DNA of 64,000 bases, taken from Siphonodentalium dalli (taxonomy: Eukaryota > Mollusca > Scaphopoda > Gadilida > Siphonodentaliidae). Of this stretch, positions 20,584 to 31,580 are shown in pieces. A program made the position numbers and the translations under genes. The notes under the pieces were generated by a model. That model was not told the origin of the DNA, made no database searches, and saw only the letters and a list, made by a program, of their open reading frames with translations. Position 1 is the stretch's first letter; every line of letters begins with the position of its first letter. Where the stretch lies: positions 15,236,450 to 15,300,449 of the forward strand of contig CP136069.1 of the NCBI GenBank assembly GCA_032622095.1. Reading direction: 5' to 3'.

Positions 20584-21256
20584 AATTTATGCTTAAATAA
20601 CCGAGTTTCCACAAAAAATAGTCAGAAGTGAGACATTTGAAAGTGAAGATGTCTCCCAAAATAAATATATGGTTCGGGTACCAATTAGTCAGAAAAAATT
20701 AAATGTAGATCGGTAAGGCACATACTGAGTACATGTACTTATACTAGTAGGCTTAAAATGTTGCTATTTTCACATATTCTTATGACTTTTCATGTCTCAT
20801 ATTATAATTTATGTGCAAGATTGAACTGCGATTAATTTTGATTGTCTTTGTATAAACTAAAGTACATTATAAACTGAGAAATCAACCCATTTTATATACA
20901 TGTAAATGTAACACAGGACATGTAAAATATTGTTAAAGAAAAGCTTCATCTTGGATAACATGAAGAAACTCTGACCTGGATAAATGTATTAAATATTGAT
21001 TTGATACAGAATGAAAACCAGAGACCATCGCTCAATTAATCTTCCAACAGACCAAAGGGCAAGCAGATTGATACCCCCACTCAATCAATTTATGCTAAGT
21101 AGAACTTGATTAACTGTTAAATGAATGACTTCCATCCATTCAGCTTGACAAAGTAAACCCCCTAATTATGGCTAAATGAAGCAGGCATCAATATACCACA
21201 ATCCCAGAAACAAAGCAGTGGGTATAACTGAATTTAATAAGACTTCAGCTTGAATG
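20584..21256. other. Non-coding, unique-looking
   Basis: AT-rich with scattered ACATGTA motifs; no exon, ORF or repeat recognised. Confidence 0.4.
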
Positions 21257-21522
21257 TATACCAGTGACTGGTATGTACAGTAATGCCTTACATAATTGAC
21301 TCCTTATCCACAGTAGAATTATGGGTAATTTTTCAGGATTTAGCTGGAAATACATGTATGGCATGTTGCCATTCATCGGAATGCTCTCACTGAGAGCTTT
21401 CCGATGAATGGCAACAAGCCATATTTCTGACTAAATCCTGAAAAATTAACCATAATTCTGCTGTGGTTATATAAAGAGTCAATTATTTAAGGCATTACTG
21501 TATACCAGTGACTGGTATGTAC
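21257..21522. repeat. Family A MITE (A5) between 21-bp flanking duplications
   Basis: The MITE proper is 21278-21500 (CAGTAATGCCTTACATAATT ... AAGGCATTACTG). On both sides lies TATACCAGTGACTGGTATG (left about 21258-21276, right 21501-21520), itself a palindrome. Confidence 0.85.
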
Positions 21523-21915
21523 ATGTTTTGATTTTGGTATGGGGGAAAATATTTGTAGTCAGGAAAAAAGTTAAGGTTCGGCGGTCAGAAACCGAAACAC
21601 CGCAGAAATACATGTACACATATTTTGTTGTTCTTGGCATAAGATATAGAAGTTACGTGTATACATGTACATCATCTATCCAACTGTGTGACGCTATCCT
21701 GCATAGACATGGTCCGAGAGAGAATGAAGGCCATTACCATCCTTACAATAATGTATTTTCAACTTCCCGAGATCACGAATTGAATTCCTGCAGGCCGCCT
21801 AGTTTGTTTCAAACATGTTTTCACTTCGTGGTTTGAAGAGGAACCAAAATATATATATATTCCACCGGAATAAGGATCAGCCCAATGACCTAGGAGTGTC
21901 CATTATACATGTATG
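21523..21915. other. Non-coding, no feature recognised
   Basis: An open frame at 21528-21836 has no domain. No splice context supports it. Confidence 0.35.
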
Positions 21916-22321
21916 TCGGGATTTTTTTTACCCTGTGCCAATGCATTCTCTTATATATGCGAGTCAACCATAGGTCGCCTCGTATATATAAGAGAATGCA
22001 TTGGCCTAACAATTTTTTATCATTTTAAAAAAATAAATTTTTCTTACAATTTTTAGGACATAAAATAAAAAACATCCATTACCCTGCAGGGAGCCCCACA
22101 CATATATAGAAGCATATAGAAGAGTGTCGTCTGCTCATGTTTGTCTGGGGCTCTGTATGGGTGAAATTATAAAATTGTTAAAGAATACAAGAAAAAATTA
22201 TTAAAAATTGTAAAAAATTGTTAGGCCAATGCATTCTCTTATACATGTATATGCGACCTACATGTATGGTCGACTCGCATATATAAGAGAATGCATTGGC
22301 ACAGGGTAAAAAAATCCCGAC
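21916..22321. repeat. 406-bp foldback built from the GCATTCTCTTATATA module
   Basis: Outer arms GTCGGGATTTTTTTTACCCT and AGGGTAAAAAAATCCCGAC. Each arm contains a complete CCAATGCATTCTCTTATATA hairpin as in P1/P2, with AAATTTTTCTTACAATTTT and its complement further in. No TTAA flank was found, so it is a different assembly of the same module. Confidence 0.8.
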
Positions 22322-22328
22322 TTACAAC

Positions 22329-22389
22329 TTGGGGTGAATCTGAGAATATGTCCAACAAGTGATAAGAGATTCTCAGATTCACCCCAAGA
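22329..22389. repeat. Perfect 20-bp stem hairpin
   Basis: CTTGGGGTGAATCTGAGAAT and ATTCTCAGATTCACCCCAAG enclose a 21-base loop, immediately after the preceding foldback. Confidence 0.88.
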
Positions 22390-22642
22390 CTCCCCCCATT
22401 ATTTATTCCACAATGCATCATAATTCACAACTACTCAAGTAACGTATCAAAAGTGCTATTCTCCTTCCATTGAGAATAATAAACTGGGAGTACACGAACA
22501 GGACAGATTGAAATTAAGCACAGAATACAGGTTGGTACATGTTCATGTACCTTGACAAAATCAACATGGTCACAGTTTATTCAACCAGATAAGTTGATAA
22601 TACAATGTTTTGGAGCTTCCTCTTTCAAATGGTATACGGGGG

Positions 22643-23017
22643 CCCTGCTGGACAAAACAAGTGTCCACTTAACTGCGGTGCGGTTAGCGTTGCCACCGCG
22701 GCCGAAATGCAACTACACCGCGGCTCCACCGGCTAACTACAGTTGGGCCACGGTATAATTGCCATTCAGCATGGTGTAGTTGCCACGGTGTACTTTCATC
22801 AAACTGAAAAAAGACAATACAAACCAGAAATCTAACCACGGTGTACATGCCATTCGATTGCGAGGGTAGTTGCCTTTCGGCCGCAGTGAACTTGCCGTTT
22901 GGCCGCAGTGTACTTGCCGTTCGGCCGCAGTGCTCAACTGCAGTTACCAACTCTGACACCGCGGCCGAACGGAAAATACACCGCAATGCCAATGGACACT
23001 TGTTTTGTCCAGCGGGG
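22643..23017. mobile_element. Family D foldback MITE, copy D5
   Basis: CCCTGCTGGACAAAACAAGT ... TTGTTTTGTCCAGCGGGG with TA at the right (23018-23019); the left TA is lost (GGGG precedes). Very close to D3. Confidence 0.85.
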
Positions 23018-23134
23018 TATAATATGGAATACATGTATGTTGTACATAATGCGATCTGGTGATTCAAAAATTAAGTGGGCCTAAAATATAACCGGGCCTT
23101 TAATATCTGTCAGACTCCAAAAAGCTAATGTTAA

Positions 23135-23518
23135 CCCTTTGAGTGCCAGGTCCGATTTTTGTATCGACCATAGGTCGCCTCGCATATATAAGAGAATGCA
23201 TTGGCCTAAAAAAAATTCATCATTTGTTATTATTTTTTACAATTGTTTACAATTTTAATAATTTTTTCTTATATTCTTTAACAGTCTTATTTTGTAGGTT
23301 TAGTGCCAGGGAATCTTACAGTTTTCAAAAATTATTACTATGAATACTTGCTGATAGTTTTGAGTTATAACATGCCCCTATGGTTTTATCCAGTTTGTTT
23401 TTAAATTCGCTATAGCATGCTTAAGCATACCCAAAAAAAATTCAACCCAAAAAAATCTAGGGCCGATTTTACAGACCGTAAATAGGGCCGATGAGATCGG
23501 ACCCTGGCACTAAAAGGG
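23135..23518. mobile_element. piggyBac-like MITE P2c
   Basis: CCCTTTGAGTGCCAGGTCCG ... ACCCTGGCACTAAAAGGG, TTAA at 23131-23134 and 23519-23522. It lost about half of its inner hairpin (joins GTATC directly to GACCATAGGTCGCC). Outside it, CTCCAAAAAGCTAATG occurs on both sides as a short flank duplication. Confidence 0.85.
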
Positions 23519-23522
23519 TTAA

Positions 23523-24097
23523 TATATGTCAAACTCCAAAAAGCTAATGTTAATACACAAATTATAGCCAATCTCTTTATCTTCAATGGGATAGGATATC
23601 CAACTTTATCACCAATACTGAGATATGGGGTCCGCTAATAGATTTTCTGTCAATTGAGTCATGGATTTGATTTTTGTCTTGTTTTAAAGGGAACTATTCC
23701 ACAGATGATTCCAAGCGTTTGAATAAGTAACACATCATTTAGAATTAGATTGGACTGATATAAGATTTTTTCGCTTAGTTTCAGACAGGCGAGGTTTCAC
23801 TTCAATAATTTTATGCATGAATTAATTCCGTGAAAGGAATCAGTATCTTGGATATAAAAAAAAACTATGAATATTTAGATCTTGATTTGAAAAAGTATCG
23901 TGGCTTTGCATCAAGCTAGAGAGATTAACAACTACTTATACATGTAGAAGATGATCGTTAACATGCAACAATATACTGGTTTTTATATGCAAACATCAAT
24001 AAAACAGATCAAGAGACGTACGTGATTGATGTAAAACTAGACGTTGCACTTCGAGTGCTGGCATGCCCCATGTGCCAGTTGAAACATGAACAGGACG
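23523..24097. other. Non-coding, unique-looking
   Basis: No gene, splice site pair or repeat recognised. Confidence 0.4.
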
Positions 24098-24189
24098 CAA
24101 GCCTTTAAATAGTGATGCTAGCCTGCTATGCGGGGTAGCATCACTAAGTTCACCCTCTGGGGACCTCATTCTGCAAATGACAGACACCC
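24098..24189. repeat. Family B MITE, internally deleted (B8)
   Basis: CAAGCCTTTAAATAGTGATG, then one arm to GCAAATGACAGACACCC, cut where F1 begins. Confidence 0.75.
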
Positions 24190-24191
24190 TA

Positions 24192-24389
24192 CCGCTATTC
24201 TCAAAGTAATTGACCAGAAAAACAGGGTGATACCCCGGTCATGACCGCGGTGATACCGGTAATAAATGGTAGCGGTATCGAGACGGTCATGGAGGTGGAG
24301 TTACGGTATTGGGCGATAATGATACCGCAGTCTTTTAGCGGGCACCGCATTAATTTTGTTGAATACCGCGGTGATTTTCATGGAACTCT
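24192..24389. repeat. Family F MITE, right end missing (F1)
   Basis: CCGCTATTCTCAAAGTAATT then the ACCGCGGTGATACCGG-rich interior, identical in order to the complete F2 (52794-53137) up to CATGGAACTCT, where similarity stops. Confidence 0.8.
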
Positions 24390-24839
24390 AGCGGTAATTC
24401 AAGGCTTGACAGGACGGAAACCAAATTTAACAAGAGCAATGATAGGGCATGGCAAAATACGCCCTTTAGCCATTTTGAATTGTACTACTGATAAATAAAA
24501 TAATAATTTGAGCTTACAAAGAATATCTGATATACCCTTAATTTCAATGCCAAAAGTTGAAAATGGCCGTAACTCATGTGAAAATAATGTGAAAATAAGT
24601 CCCATATTCAAATTTGGTCTGTAATTTTAGCTGGGAAACACACATGCCGGCTTTGGTTCAAATAAAATAATCCAAACAGGAGTTACCAGTTGGAAATCGA
24701 AATGTTATCAAATTCTAAATAAAAAAAGGGCCTTACCTCATGTAAAAATAATTGGACAGAACACATATTCGACCTTGACCTGTACTTTTACATGTAGCTG
24801 AGAAATACCAACTTCGGTTCAGATAAAATTACGAAAACT
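24390..24839. other. Non-coding, leading into a pearl-like element
   Basis: Contains two degenerate copies of GGCCGTAACTCATGTGAAAATAATG... CTGGGAAACACACATGCCGG / AGCTGAGAAATACCAAC about 185 bp apart (24560 and 24735), so tandem repeats may begin here. Confidence 0.5.
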
Positions 24840-25800
24840 ATAGGGTTATCGATTGGAAACCAAAAATGTTAACGGACGGATGGCTAGACGTCCAGATGGA
24901 CGCATGTAATCCAGTATATGAAAGTGTCAATGACATTGTAGCTCAAATTGGAAAGGGAATAAATTCAGGTGTTATATAATACAGTCAATGGAGCAATTAG
25001 GAATGCGGAAAGTTGAAATGTCTAAGTAATAGATTATCAACAAGAAGAGATACATGTATCTATAAAGTAAAATCCAAGATAGTTGCTGGCGGCTATGTTT
25101 TCCAAAGAAATTAAAAAAACATTTGATAGCTTCCATCTGGCAGATCAATATCAAAATTAATATGAAGTTTGGTGATGATCAGACGAGGGAAGTGGACTCG
25201 TTCCCATCTACATGTCAATATTAACTTCCACAACAAATTTCATGATTAGCCCTTGCTAATGGATTAAATTTTGAAATCCAAGATGGCCACTGGTGGCCAT
25301 GTTTTGTTTACCGAATGAACCCAAAATGACTAGTTTCCATCTACATGTCAATGTCAACACCCATGACAAATTTCATAATGATCCAACCAAAGGTATGTAC
25401 GACCTGTAGCCCGTGCCAAAGGATTTAGTCATGCAAAGAGTAACATCCAAGATGGCTGCTGGTGGCCATATTTTTTAGCTGAATGACCCCAAAATGACTC
25501 GTTCCCATCTGCATGTCATTGTTAACATCCATGACAAATTTCATGATGATCCGACCACAGGTACAACCTGTAGCCCATGCCAAAGTATTTATTTACAGTC
25601 ATGCAAAGAGTAAAATCCAAGATGGCTGCTGAATGAACCCAAAATGACTCGTTCCCATCTACATGTAGATGTCAATGTCAACAGCAATGACAAATTTCAT
25701 AATGATCTGACCAAAGGCACGACCTGTAGCCCATGCTAAAGGAAATTGTTGACAAACACACGCACACACACACGGACGGGCAACAACAGGGCTATTACGT
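24840..25800 (+). repeat. Pearl-like tandem-repeat element (copy 1)
   Basis: At least four degenerate units of about 170-200 bp, each with AAATCCAAGATGGCTGCTGG, GACTCGTTCCCATCTACATG and TGACAAATTTCATGATGATC, followed by a (CACA)n / CACGGACGGG tract and AACAGGGCTATTACGTTCTT. A tandem core followed by an ACGG-type microsatellite is the layout of bivalve pearl elements, considered Helentron derivatives (family knowledge). Confidence 0.65.
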
Positions 25801-28170
25801 TCTTGAATGAACGTCATTCTGTACAACCAATTATCTGTGACATAACTCCTGGAATATCATGCATTCAATTTTGTTTCTCTACCAGATAATTAATCTAGCA
25901 TGTTGGCTGAAGTTTCGATACGATAAATTGTCACATTCAACCATTGTTACTTACGTGTTTACTGGATCCTTATTTGGAAAGATAACTTCTGTGATGTAGG
26001 TTTTTAATCTATTGTTGGGTGAAAAGTTGAACAGAAAACTACCATTGGACTACAACAATTATACAATGAACAGTAAAACTGTGCCCGAGTGCGTCAAATA
26101 TTTATTAAATATAATGTAGACCAGTGAATTCCATGGGTTTGTTATACATTGATTGGATTGTCTTACTGTCATTTTACAGTCATGTTAGACATGGCACAGC
26201 TACATGTACATGTAGATAGAAATGCAATGCAACATTGTGCAAACCCTCCATGAGAGTGACTTGCCCGCATGTACTAGTACAATGTACATGTACGTCATGA
26301 TTTTCCTCAATAAACAGAAGTTCCAATGGATGCTTATGGAGATCTATAGTAATATTGTTAGTGGTATAGAGTATCTAGTAACTTTTGCAGTTGTTTAATT
26401 AATGATACACGAAAATTAACAATGGTAAACAATGATCAACCGAATCGATTCAAGATTCGATTCAAGATTCGTTTTGATGTCGATATCAGGAAGGAGATTC
26501 GATATTGATATTTGATTTGATGCAAAACCCCCCATTCGCAGATCCATAAGTGTATGGTACATATACATGTATAGCACCTTCTCCATTTGAAGGCCCTTTT
26601 CTAAAATAGGCTGAGTAACTGTACACATATATGAACTGCATGTAACTATCTAAGTCCCGGAGGCTACAAATTATTATACTACCAGTACATGGAAACTTGT
26701 AACACATACATGTAGGTAACTGTTATATACACAGGTACCTATACAGGAACATACTTGTACCTGTACCTACCGTATAAAGGTAAATACCGGTCTTTTAAAA
26801 TAAATTTATTTTGCCCCATGGCATTATTAACCTATTGGCAGCTACATGTAAACGTCCATACTGGGTAAGACATACATGTAAAATGTCATGCTGTGAGCTA
26901 CTTGTATACCAGTTGGTCCCATCTGAGTATGGACCTACATGTATTTGTAAATGTCAGACCAACTTGCATCCATACTCTATGGAACGCAACAAAATCAACA
27001 TTCATTACTTATATTTACACTCAACCGAGTCAATTGGCAGATTAAAAGAGTTTTAAGCGTCCATTTCCAACATTATTATCGTGGCTCGGAGCAAGTTGCG
27101 TCTACACAAAAATGGATGCAAGTTGGGGCCAGCGCGCGACGTCATGTGACGTAATTTCGACCAACCAACGTCCTGCATTCATGTTCCACAATACGAATGC
27201 ATGTGTGAGTGTAAATATTCAGTTATGTTGAGTATACCGGTACATGTACATGCAAAAGGAGATGGACCCATAAATGGCCGGATTAAGTGTACAGTACCCC
27301 TTTAAGTGAAATCATAAAATATACAAATTACAACCGGTAGGTAGCATATTTATCAACAGCATGCAGTTACCACATTTCAATTTTACATGTACAAATGAAA
27401 CCATGTCAGAGTTTCTGTAAATTCCATGAGAAAGTGTCACATGTCTATCAGAGAGGAAATGAGGACGCACTTCAAACCTTTAATTTAGATCAAAGATTAA
27501 ATATGAAATCTATATCAAAAGGAAAATAGTGATGATGAAAACAGCAACAACAATAGAGCAGATAATTGTATGAAGCTTTATTCCAATATTTAAATTAAAT
27601 GGATACAAAAGATGGGAAAACAGTTCAAAATACATCTAATCATGCGGCGAAAATTATATCTCCCTTTATAAAAGGTTACAAAGGTCACGCATGAAGACAA
27701 CCGATGAGAGCCTTCGATATGGTTTCAAATTTATTAACTCATTAATTGAAGTTTATGCATTCGTGGAAACTGGGAAAATCTCATTCGTTGTCAGATTGTG
27801 GACTGAATGTCATTTTGTTCTCTTGTGTGATTATTTTGCGAGCCTATCATCATATTATGTGTGCGATTCCCAGGGTCATTTGCAATCAGGCTCATTTGAC
27901 TGTTCATCTCTTATTGTATTACTATGAGCGAAGCACGTGTCCCAGATCTCTAATAATGTTACTATGATAGAGGCACGTGTCTAACGAGCCGGGCAACAAG
28001 TTCAATCACACGCACCCTCAATTGAGCCTGGCTAATTATAAGGAGTGAATGAAAGCAGTGCATCCTAATTTAGAAGCGCATGTTGTACGATGTAGCTCAT
28101 GCAGCTTTGCATTTTGGCGGGGCACACAGATCCAAGTCCCATAAACAGCCCATTGTGTGCCATTTGTGGG
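25801..28170. other. Non-coding, mostly unique-looking 2.4 kb
   Basis: Numerous ACATGTACATGTA motifs, a GATTCAAGATTCGATTCAAGATTCG direct repeat (26445-26475) and a duplicated CACGTGTC segment (27935/27975, TTACTATGA.(A/T)GA.GCACGTGTC). Open frames are short and without domains. Confidence 0.4.
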
Positions 28171-28173
28171 GCC

Positions 28174-28352
28174 TTTTGAACCTTTCATGACAAGAGCTAG
28201 CTGCGCTGGTGCAGCATTGAAGATCCTGTGCCAGTGCATTCTCCTATACATGTACCGGTATATGCAAGTATCCCATAGTAAGACTCGCATATGTAAGAGA
28301 ATGCACTGGCACAGTGTCTTTAATGCTGCACCATAGGTGATCATGAAATGGT
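28174..28352. mobile_element. Family P3 MITE, probably piggyBac-like (P3a)
   Basis: Left CCTTTCATGACAAGAGC...GTGCAGCATTGAAGATCCTG and right complementary (CTTTAATGCTGCACC ... TCATGAAATGG) followed by TTAA; the left flank TGAA looks like a decayed TTAA. The centre is a GTGCCAGTGCATTCTC hairpin, the same module as P1/P2. Confidence 0.65.
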
Positions 28353-28379
28353 TAAGCACTACATGTACTTGTATGTGTA

Positions 28380-28545
28380 CAGTAATGCTCTAAGTAATCG
28401 ACTTCTTAACCACAGCAGAATTATGGGTAACTTTTCAGGATTTCATCGGAAAGCTCTCGGGGAGTCATATTTCCGGCTAAATCTTGAAAAGTTATCCATA
28501 ATTCTGCTGTGTTTAAGGAGTCTGATTACTTAGGGCATATTGCTG
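28380..28545. repeat. Family A MITE, internally deleted (A6)
   Basis: CAGTAATGCTCTAAGTAATC ... ACTTAGGGCATATTGCTG; the GGAAATATGGCTTG part of one arm is missing. Confidence 0.8.
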
Positions 28546-28870
28546 TAGATACAAGTGCTTCATTGGGCTTCCTTTTTTTTTAAATGGCATGGGTACTAAT
28601 GTGTTTTCATTGACAGGCCTGTTATAGTATGAATATACCGGTACCTGTACATATAAAATTTATATCTATAATAACTAATATGTAACAAAATATAAAAACT
28701 AGTATCATTGGTCGCGTTAGGTGCACATGACCAGACGCCCAGGAATTTTTGTTTGCTCTTCATCATTTACTAGTAGTTGATTGCCTGACCCACTTTGATC
28801 TGAAACCAACCAACCTGATCATCTACAATATGCCAATACGCCCATCGACATACATGTACATGTATATGTA
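28546..28870. other. Non-coding, no feature recognised
   Basis: ACATGTACATGTATATGTA at its end precedes A7. No gene. Confidence 0.4.
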
Positions 28871-29076
28871 CAGTAATGCTCTAATCAATCGACCCCTTAA
28901 CCATAGCAGAATTATGGGTACCTTTTCAGGATTTAGTCGGCTTGTTGCCATTCATCGGAAAGCTCTCGGTGAGAGCTTTCCGATGAATAGCAACAAGCAA
29001 TTTTTCCGACTAAATCCTGGAAAGTTACCTATAATTCTGCTCTGGTTAAGAAGTTGATTACTTAGGGCATTACTGT
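28871..29076. repeat. Family A foldback MITE (A7)
   Basis: CAGTAATGCTCTAATCAATC ... GATTACTTAGGGCATTACTG with TA on both sides. Confidence 0.88.
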
Positions 29077-29201
29077 ACATGCAGGGACATCCCTGAAAGG
29101 AAGCCCTTTCACTGAGCTTAGAGCTGTATCCTTGCCCCATGCTCATATTTATACATCGGAATCTATTACAGAAAACACTAGTGAATTACATGTACATTGT
29201 A

Positions 29202-29398
29202 TAGTAATGCCCTAAATAATCGACTCCTTAACCACAGCAGAATTATAGGTAATTTTTCAGGATTTAGTCGGAAATATGGCTTGTTGCCAATCATCGGAAA
29301 CCTCTCACTGAGAGAGGAGAAGTTTATCATTAATAAATACTGAAAAATTACACACAATTTTGCTGTGGTTAATGAGTTGATTATTTAGGGCATTATTG
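29202..29398. repeat. Family A MITE, degraded right arm (A8)
   Basis: TAGTAATGCCCTAAATAATC then a full left arm; the right arm is partly replaced by GAGAGGAGAAGTTTATCATTAA and ends ATTTAGGGCATTATTG. Confidence 0.8.
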
Positions 29399-29467
29399 AT
29401 ATATATATTTATTTATTATAGAGACATGTAAAATATATACATGTACATGGTAATTACAGTAATGGTA

Positions 29468-30012
29468 GTGTAAAACCTCTCCAACCGGACCCTCTATAAA
29501 CCGAATCCCTCGCCATACCGAACAATTTGTCTGGTCCCGAATTCACCCAAATGCATTCTCATTAAAAATTACCTCTATTATCCAGTAACTCTCTATTCCG
29601 AACATCGGATGGCTTTACATTAATTTTAACCTCCGAAATCCGAACAGGCTTACTCAACAGGAAATGAAACTACAATACAATGCGCTACATTACTATTTTC
29701 AGCGACATTTTCGAATCACCGTAAAATTTATTTGTTTACAGTCTTATCTATATACCGGTACATGTATTATGTCTTATTAATATACCATGTTTTCATTATT
29801 TTAATTCTTATTATTTATCTATGTTATTTATATTTTATTCGGTACTTTATTCAAGTTAAGTTCAATAATGAGTTCGTTGTGCCTCGACCACTCTTAGTAA
29901 CAACGTCATGCAATGTATTCCGATCGTAGTGCGATTTTCTATAAACCGAACACCTCTCTAAACCGAACAGAAGGGCTGGTCCGAAGGGTGTTCGGTTTGT
30001 AGAGGTTTACTG
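29468..30012. mobile_element. pogo/Tigger-like MITE
   Basis: Left TAAAACCTCTCCAACCGGAC and right GTTCGGTTTGTAGAGGTTTA, with further CCGAACA / AAACCGAA repeats inside and TA at 29466-29467 and 30013-30014. The CAGTAAACCTCTA-type terminus with CCGAAC repeats is typical of the pogo branch of Tc1/mariner (family knowledge). The middle (ATTATTTTAATTCTTATT) is AT-rich and non-coding. Confidence 0.7.
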
Positions 30013-30028
30013 TACCAGTAAATACATA

Positions 30029-30174
30029 CAGTAATGACCTAAATAATCGACTCCTTAATCACAGCAAAATTCTGTGTAATTTTCAGGATTTACAGTAATG
30101 CTCTATAAGTAAATCCTGAAAAGTTACCCATAATTCTGCTGTGGTTAAGAGGTCGATTACTTAGGGCATTACTG
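30029..30174. repeat. Family A MITE, rearranged (A9)
   Basis: Left terminus CAGTAATGACCTAAATAATC, then a second terminus ACAGTAATGCTCTATAAGTAA inside the arm, then a normal right arm to GGCATTACTG. One copy seems to have inserted in or recombined with another. Confidence 0.75.
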
Positions 30175-30179
30175 TATTA

Positions 30180-30313
30180 ATGATAAACTTCTCTCCTCTC
30201 ACTGATCTCTAGAGCTTTCCAATGAATGGCAACAAGCCATATTTCCGTCTAAATCCTGAAAAATTACCCATAATTCTGCTGTGGTTAAGGATCAATTATT
30301 TATGACATTACTG
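30180..30313. repeat. Family A MITE, right arm only (A10)
   Basis: GATAAACTTCTCTCCTCTCAC matches the replaced segment of A8 in inverse, then GAGCTTTCCAATGAATGGCA to GACATTACTG. Shares an ancestor with A8. Confidence 0.75.
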
Positions 30314-30947
30314 TACTGGTATATTGTCTTTGCAACTCGGTTGGCACAGAATTACTCTATGTTTAGCACCCTCGTGATGGAAAACTCTGAATATATGCAC
30401 CTTCAGGTCTCAAGTCATTTCGGCAGCTAAAAATTAGCAGTGCATAATTTGATCACACCCAAAAATACGGGTCAAAATTATCCACAAGTGTGAGACTCGG
30501 AATAATTTGGAATCGCGTTTCCCGTGGTAACCTAATTACCTAACATGGAGACTGGCAGTCAGAGGTTGTTGACGATCCCAAGAGAATCATGAACTTTAAT
30601 ACCACATCGCGGCTGACGCATTCAAATTTGTAAAAGCGTAATTTTTTAAAGGCCAGATCTGATTAAACATGACATTCGTTAAACATTGTAACAAACTAAT
30701 GAATTATTTCTTTTAGAATTTAAATGAACCAATTTGTTAGAATTTCATGAATATTCCCAGAGCAACAAGACGAAGTCGAGAATCTTTTTGTAGTATTCCC
30801 AAAGCTGTATGAGTGATTGGATCTAAGGTATTTGGTATTCTGTTCGGTTTGATATCGCAGAATATAAGATGAGGTTGAAGTCGATAACCATCGTATAAAG
30901 ATGAAACAGTCTTTACACTATCCATCCCTATAAAATTCTTACTTCTA
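30314..30947. other. Non-coding, unique-looking
   Basis: A minus-strand frame at 30925-30737 has ordinary amino-acid composition but no splice borders or known domain. No repeat recognised. Confidence 0.4.
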
Positions 30948-31168
30948 CAGTAATGCCCTAAATAATCGACTCCTTAAGACCTTAACCACAACATAATTAT
31001 GGGTAACTTTTCAGGATTTAGTCGAAAATATGGCTTGCTGCCATTCATCGGAAATCTCTCAGTGAGAGCTTTCCGATGAATGGCAATAACCCATATTTCC
31101 GACTAAATCCTGAAAAGTTACCAATAATTCTGCTGTGGTTAAGGAGTCGATTATTTAGGGCATTACTG
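30948..31168. repeat. Family A foldback MITE (A11)
   Basis: CAGTAATGCCCTAAATAATC ... GATTATTTAGGGCATTACTG; TA on the left, GA on the right. Confidence 0.88.
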
Positions 31169-31203
31169 GACAACCTCTCAATAGCACAGAATGTTTATTT
31201 ACT

Positions 31204-31580
31204 CAAGCCTGCAAATAGCATGTCTGTCATTTGCAGAATGAGGTCCCCAGAGGGTGAATTTAGTGATGCTATCCCGCACAGCGGGCTACATGTGTAGCAT
31301 CACCAAATTCACCCTCTGGAGACCTCATTCTGCTTAGGCCTCATCTTCTGGGAAGTTTCTATAGTATCAAATTAACATTGTTTTTAGTTACATTTCCCTT
31401 CTAGGAAGTTTCTATATCACCTAATTTGCAGAAGATAAAATTCATAATCAAGGTGCCCAATGGGTGAACATCACCAACTTCAACTGGGGAACTTCAATCT
31501 TATCCTAGGTCTGCCATAGCAGTTGAGGTCACCAGAGGGTGAATTTAGTGATGCTAGCCCGCACGCTATTTGCAGGCTTG
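31204..31580. repeat. Family B composite MITE (B5)
   Basis: CAAGCCTGCAAATAGCATGT ... GCTATTTGCAGGCTTG. Contains the long-form interior seen in B4 (AATTTGCAGAAGATAAAATT, GGTGCCCAATGGGTGAACAT, ACTTCAACTGGGGAACTTCA). Confidence 0.85.

Noticed and set aside
9188-23067. Frames with AERQVHRG / PFGRSVLAV-like translations in many places
   Set aside because: All are readings through family D MITEs in different frames and orientations.
30737-30925. Minus-strand frame with ordinary-looking protein composition
   Set aside because: No recognised domain, no acceptor or donor at its limits, and only 62 codons.
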